Source: Shewanella aquimarina (GTDB lineage Bacteria > Pseudomonadota > Gammaproteobacteria > Enterobacterales > Shewanellaceae). From it: DNA of 64,000 bases. The stretch covers positions 95,171 through 159,170 of the forward strand of contig NZ_JAKIKY010000012.1 in NCBI RefSeq assembly GCF_023349185.1, given 5' to 3'. Positions 63,199 to 64,000 of the stretch are shown piece after piece (within the stretch, counting starts at the first letter, position 1; the number at the start of each line of letters is the position of its first letter). The notes under the pieces are model-generated. The model was not told the DNA's origin. It did no database searches and saw nothing but the letters and a program-made list of their open reading frames with translations. The translations under genes and the position numbers were made by a program.

Positions 63199-63306
63199 GC
63201 CGATAGTGATAGCTTGGCGACTAGCGCCTAGACTGAATATCCTTTACTGTGGCCATGCATCACGAGTTAGCCAATTGGTGCAATTAGCTTAGAATGATGC
63301 ATTGGC

Positions 63307-63342
63307 TAAGTAATAGATTAAGTAACGGACTAAGTAACGGAT
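63307..63342 (+). repeat. Three tandem 12-bp repeats upstream of the last small gene
   Basis: TAAGTAATAGAT, TAAGTAACGGAC and TAAGTAACGGAT follow one another directly, ending 7 bp before the ATG at 63350. They include stop codons in several frames, so they are not coding. Confidence 0.75.
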
Positions 63343-63349
63343 TGAAGTC

Positions 63350-63742
63350 ATGGAAGAAAATGTTGTAAAGCAAGAAGGCTGTTACCTCTCCACATTAGAG
63401 CATATGCAAACCTTTGTCGGTCGATGGTTTTATATCTATACCGACAGGGGTGAGCTAACGCTGACAGCTGAATCGATAACATTTAAGAGTCAGAAAAACG
63501 CATTTGTTATCCCCTTGAATTCAATCTCTAATATTGAATCTGGGATTTACCCACGCACGGCTAAACCTTTTCCTCTCAAGTACATAAAGATCACCTACAG
63601 TGATGAGGGAGAAAGCCACGCTTTGATGTTAACGCCCTGCAAGTCAGGTTTCTCGTCTGTATGGACAACGAATAAGTCGGTAGAAAATTGGTTGTCGGTA
63701 TTGGATGGGGTGGTGTCGACACTCCAGGGTATTCATAGCTAA
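63350..63742 (+). CDS. Small protein with a possible PH/GRAM-like fold
   Basis: The 130-residue protein has a beta-rich pattern: TDRGELTLTAESITFKSQ, FVIPLNSISNIESGIYP and LKYIKITYSDEG, that is, strand-turn-strand with the I-P-L-x-x-I-x-x-I/V motif often seen in PH-like (GRAM) domains. No signal peptide or membrane helix. Function unknown. The upstream ribosome site is weak (GGATTGAAGTC). Confidence 0.7.
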   Translation: MEENVVKQEGCYLSTLEHMQTFVGRWFYIYTDRGELTLTAESITFKSQKNAFVIPLNSISNIESGIYPRTAKPFPLKYIKITYSDEGESHALMLTPCKSGFSSVWTTNKSVENWLSVLDGVVSTLQGIHS

Positions 63743-63793
63743 CCTCACTACATTAGGGCTCTAGTTGTCACGGCTTAGCGTCTGACTGAGCTA

Positions 63794-63973
63794 ATGTTTG
63801 ATAGGGATTTGAAGGTCGATCATTCAAATTCTGTCAATAGCCTGCGGCTCGCTTATGTGCAGATAGATCTGCTACACGCCGTGAATCCGTATATGGACAC
63901 CTCGATAGATTCAATAGCTAATTTGTTAGTAACAAAAGATATTACTGCATCCGTATATCCGACCTGTTTATGA
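63794..63973 (+). CDS. Possible small ORF of 59 residues
   Basis: The frame ATG to TGA reads MFDRDLKVDHSNSVNSLRLA and on; it has no signal peptide, no known domain and a weak ribosome site (GAGCTA). It could equally be non-coding. The rest of the last 250 bp of the window shows nothing that I can name. Confidence 0.3.
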   Translation: MFDRDLKVDHSNSVNSLRLAYVQIDLLHAVNPYMDTSIDSIANLLVTKDITASVYPTCL

Positions 63974-64000
63974 GCATCTTTGTGCTCTGGCCTTAATGAG

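Noticed and set aside
1..64000. CRISPR array, tRNA, rRNA, prophage, complete insertion sequence
   Set aside because: No regular spaced repeats, tRNA-like cloverleafs, rRNA sequence, phage structural genes or transposase genes were seen; only the two non-coding MITE-like copies.

Overview
The window is a stretch of chromosome from a gamma-proteobacterium, most probably a Shewanella. This is inferred from gene order and protein character, not from a database search. The evidence is a complete gspC-N type II secretion operon, the bioH/comF divergent pair, hslR-hslO-pckA, rsmD next to ftsY-ftsE-ftsX-rpoH, an aerobic/anaerobic menaquinone operon (menD-menH-menC-menE), and many c-di-GMP and envelope proteins. 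Coding density is high, GC content is moderate, and four convergent gene pairs overlap at their stop codons. No tRNA, rRNA, CRISPR array, prophage or complete insertion sequence was seen.

Layout. 1-9.5 kb: the 3' part of a thiamine-diphosphate decarboxylase, tex, an LtaS/MdoB-type sulfatase-fold membrane enzyme, a Gln-rich unknown protein, bioH, comF/gntX, an MgtC-like membrane protein, and an XRE regulator plus membrane-protein pair. 9.6-13.3 kb: a dicarboxylate/Na+ symporter and a 600-residue lipoprotein gene. Two 162-bp miniature inverted-repeat elements (MITE-like), in opposite orientation, bracket the lipoprotein gene. 13.4-16.5 kb: pckA, hslO, hslR. 16.7-28.3 kb: gspC, D, E, F, G, H, I, J, K, L, M, N, all on the plus strand and tightly packed. 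28.4-34 kb: DUF1145 gene and rsmD (minus), then ftsY, ftsE, ftsX and rpoH (plus). A candidate sigma-E promoter precedes rpoH.

34-39 kb: menE, menC, menH, menD as one overlapping minus-strand operon, with a perfect 17-bp palindrome upstream of menD. 39-41 kb: an Lrp/AsnC regulator divergent from a YjeH-type amino-acid exporter, with two palindromes 30 bp apart between them. 41-48 kb: accessory envelope genes (TonB, an exported methyltransferase-like protein, a TerB-like protein, DUF2780, a DUF4145-Sel1 fusion, a DUF885 metallopeptidase-like protein). 48-51 kb: LysR/Bcr efflux pair and tapT. 51-61 kb: a GGDEF-EAL protein, a PilZ protein and a GGDEF cyclase (c-di-GMP metabolism), with an active/inactive M16 peptidase pair between them, ending at trmL. 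61.5-64 kb: an AT-richer, loosely packed accessory end with a GNAT acetyltransferase, a 400-bp relic-like stretch, a Gln-type thiol dioxygenase, a small unknown protein and a possible 59-residue ORF.

The most notable signals are the paired MITE-like elements, the menD and Lrp-region palindromes, the probable sigma-E promoter of rpoH, the long FtsY repeat tract, the exported methyltransferase, the DUF4145-Sel1 protein, and the relic-like stretch at 62.2-62.6 kb. I did not find a convincing, wholly undescribed multi-gene system.
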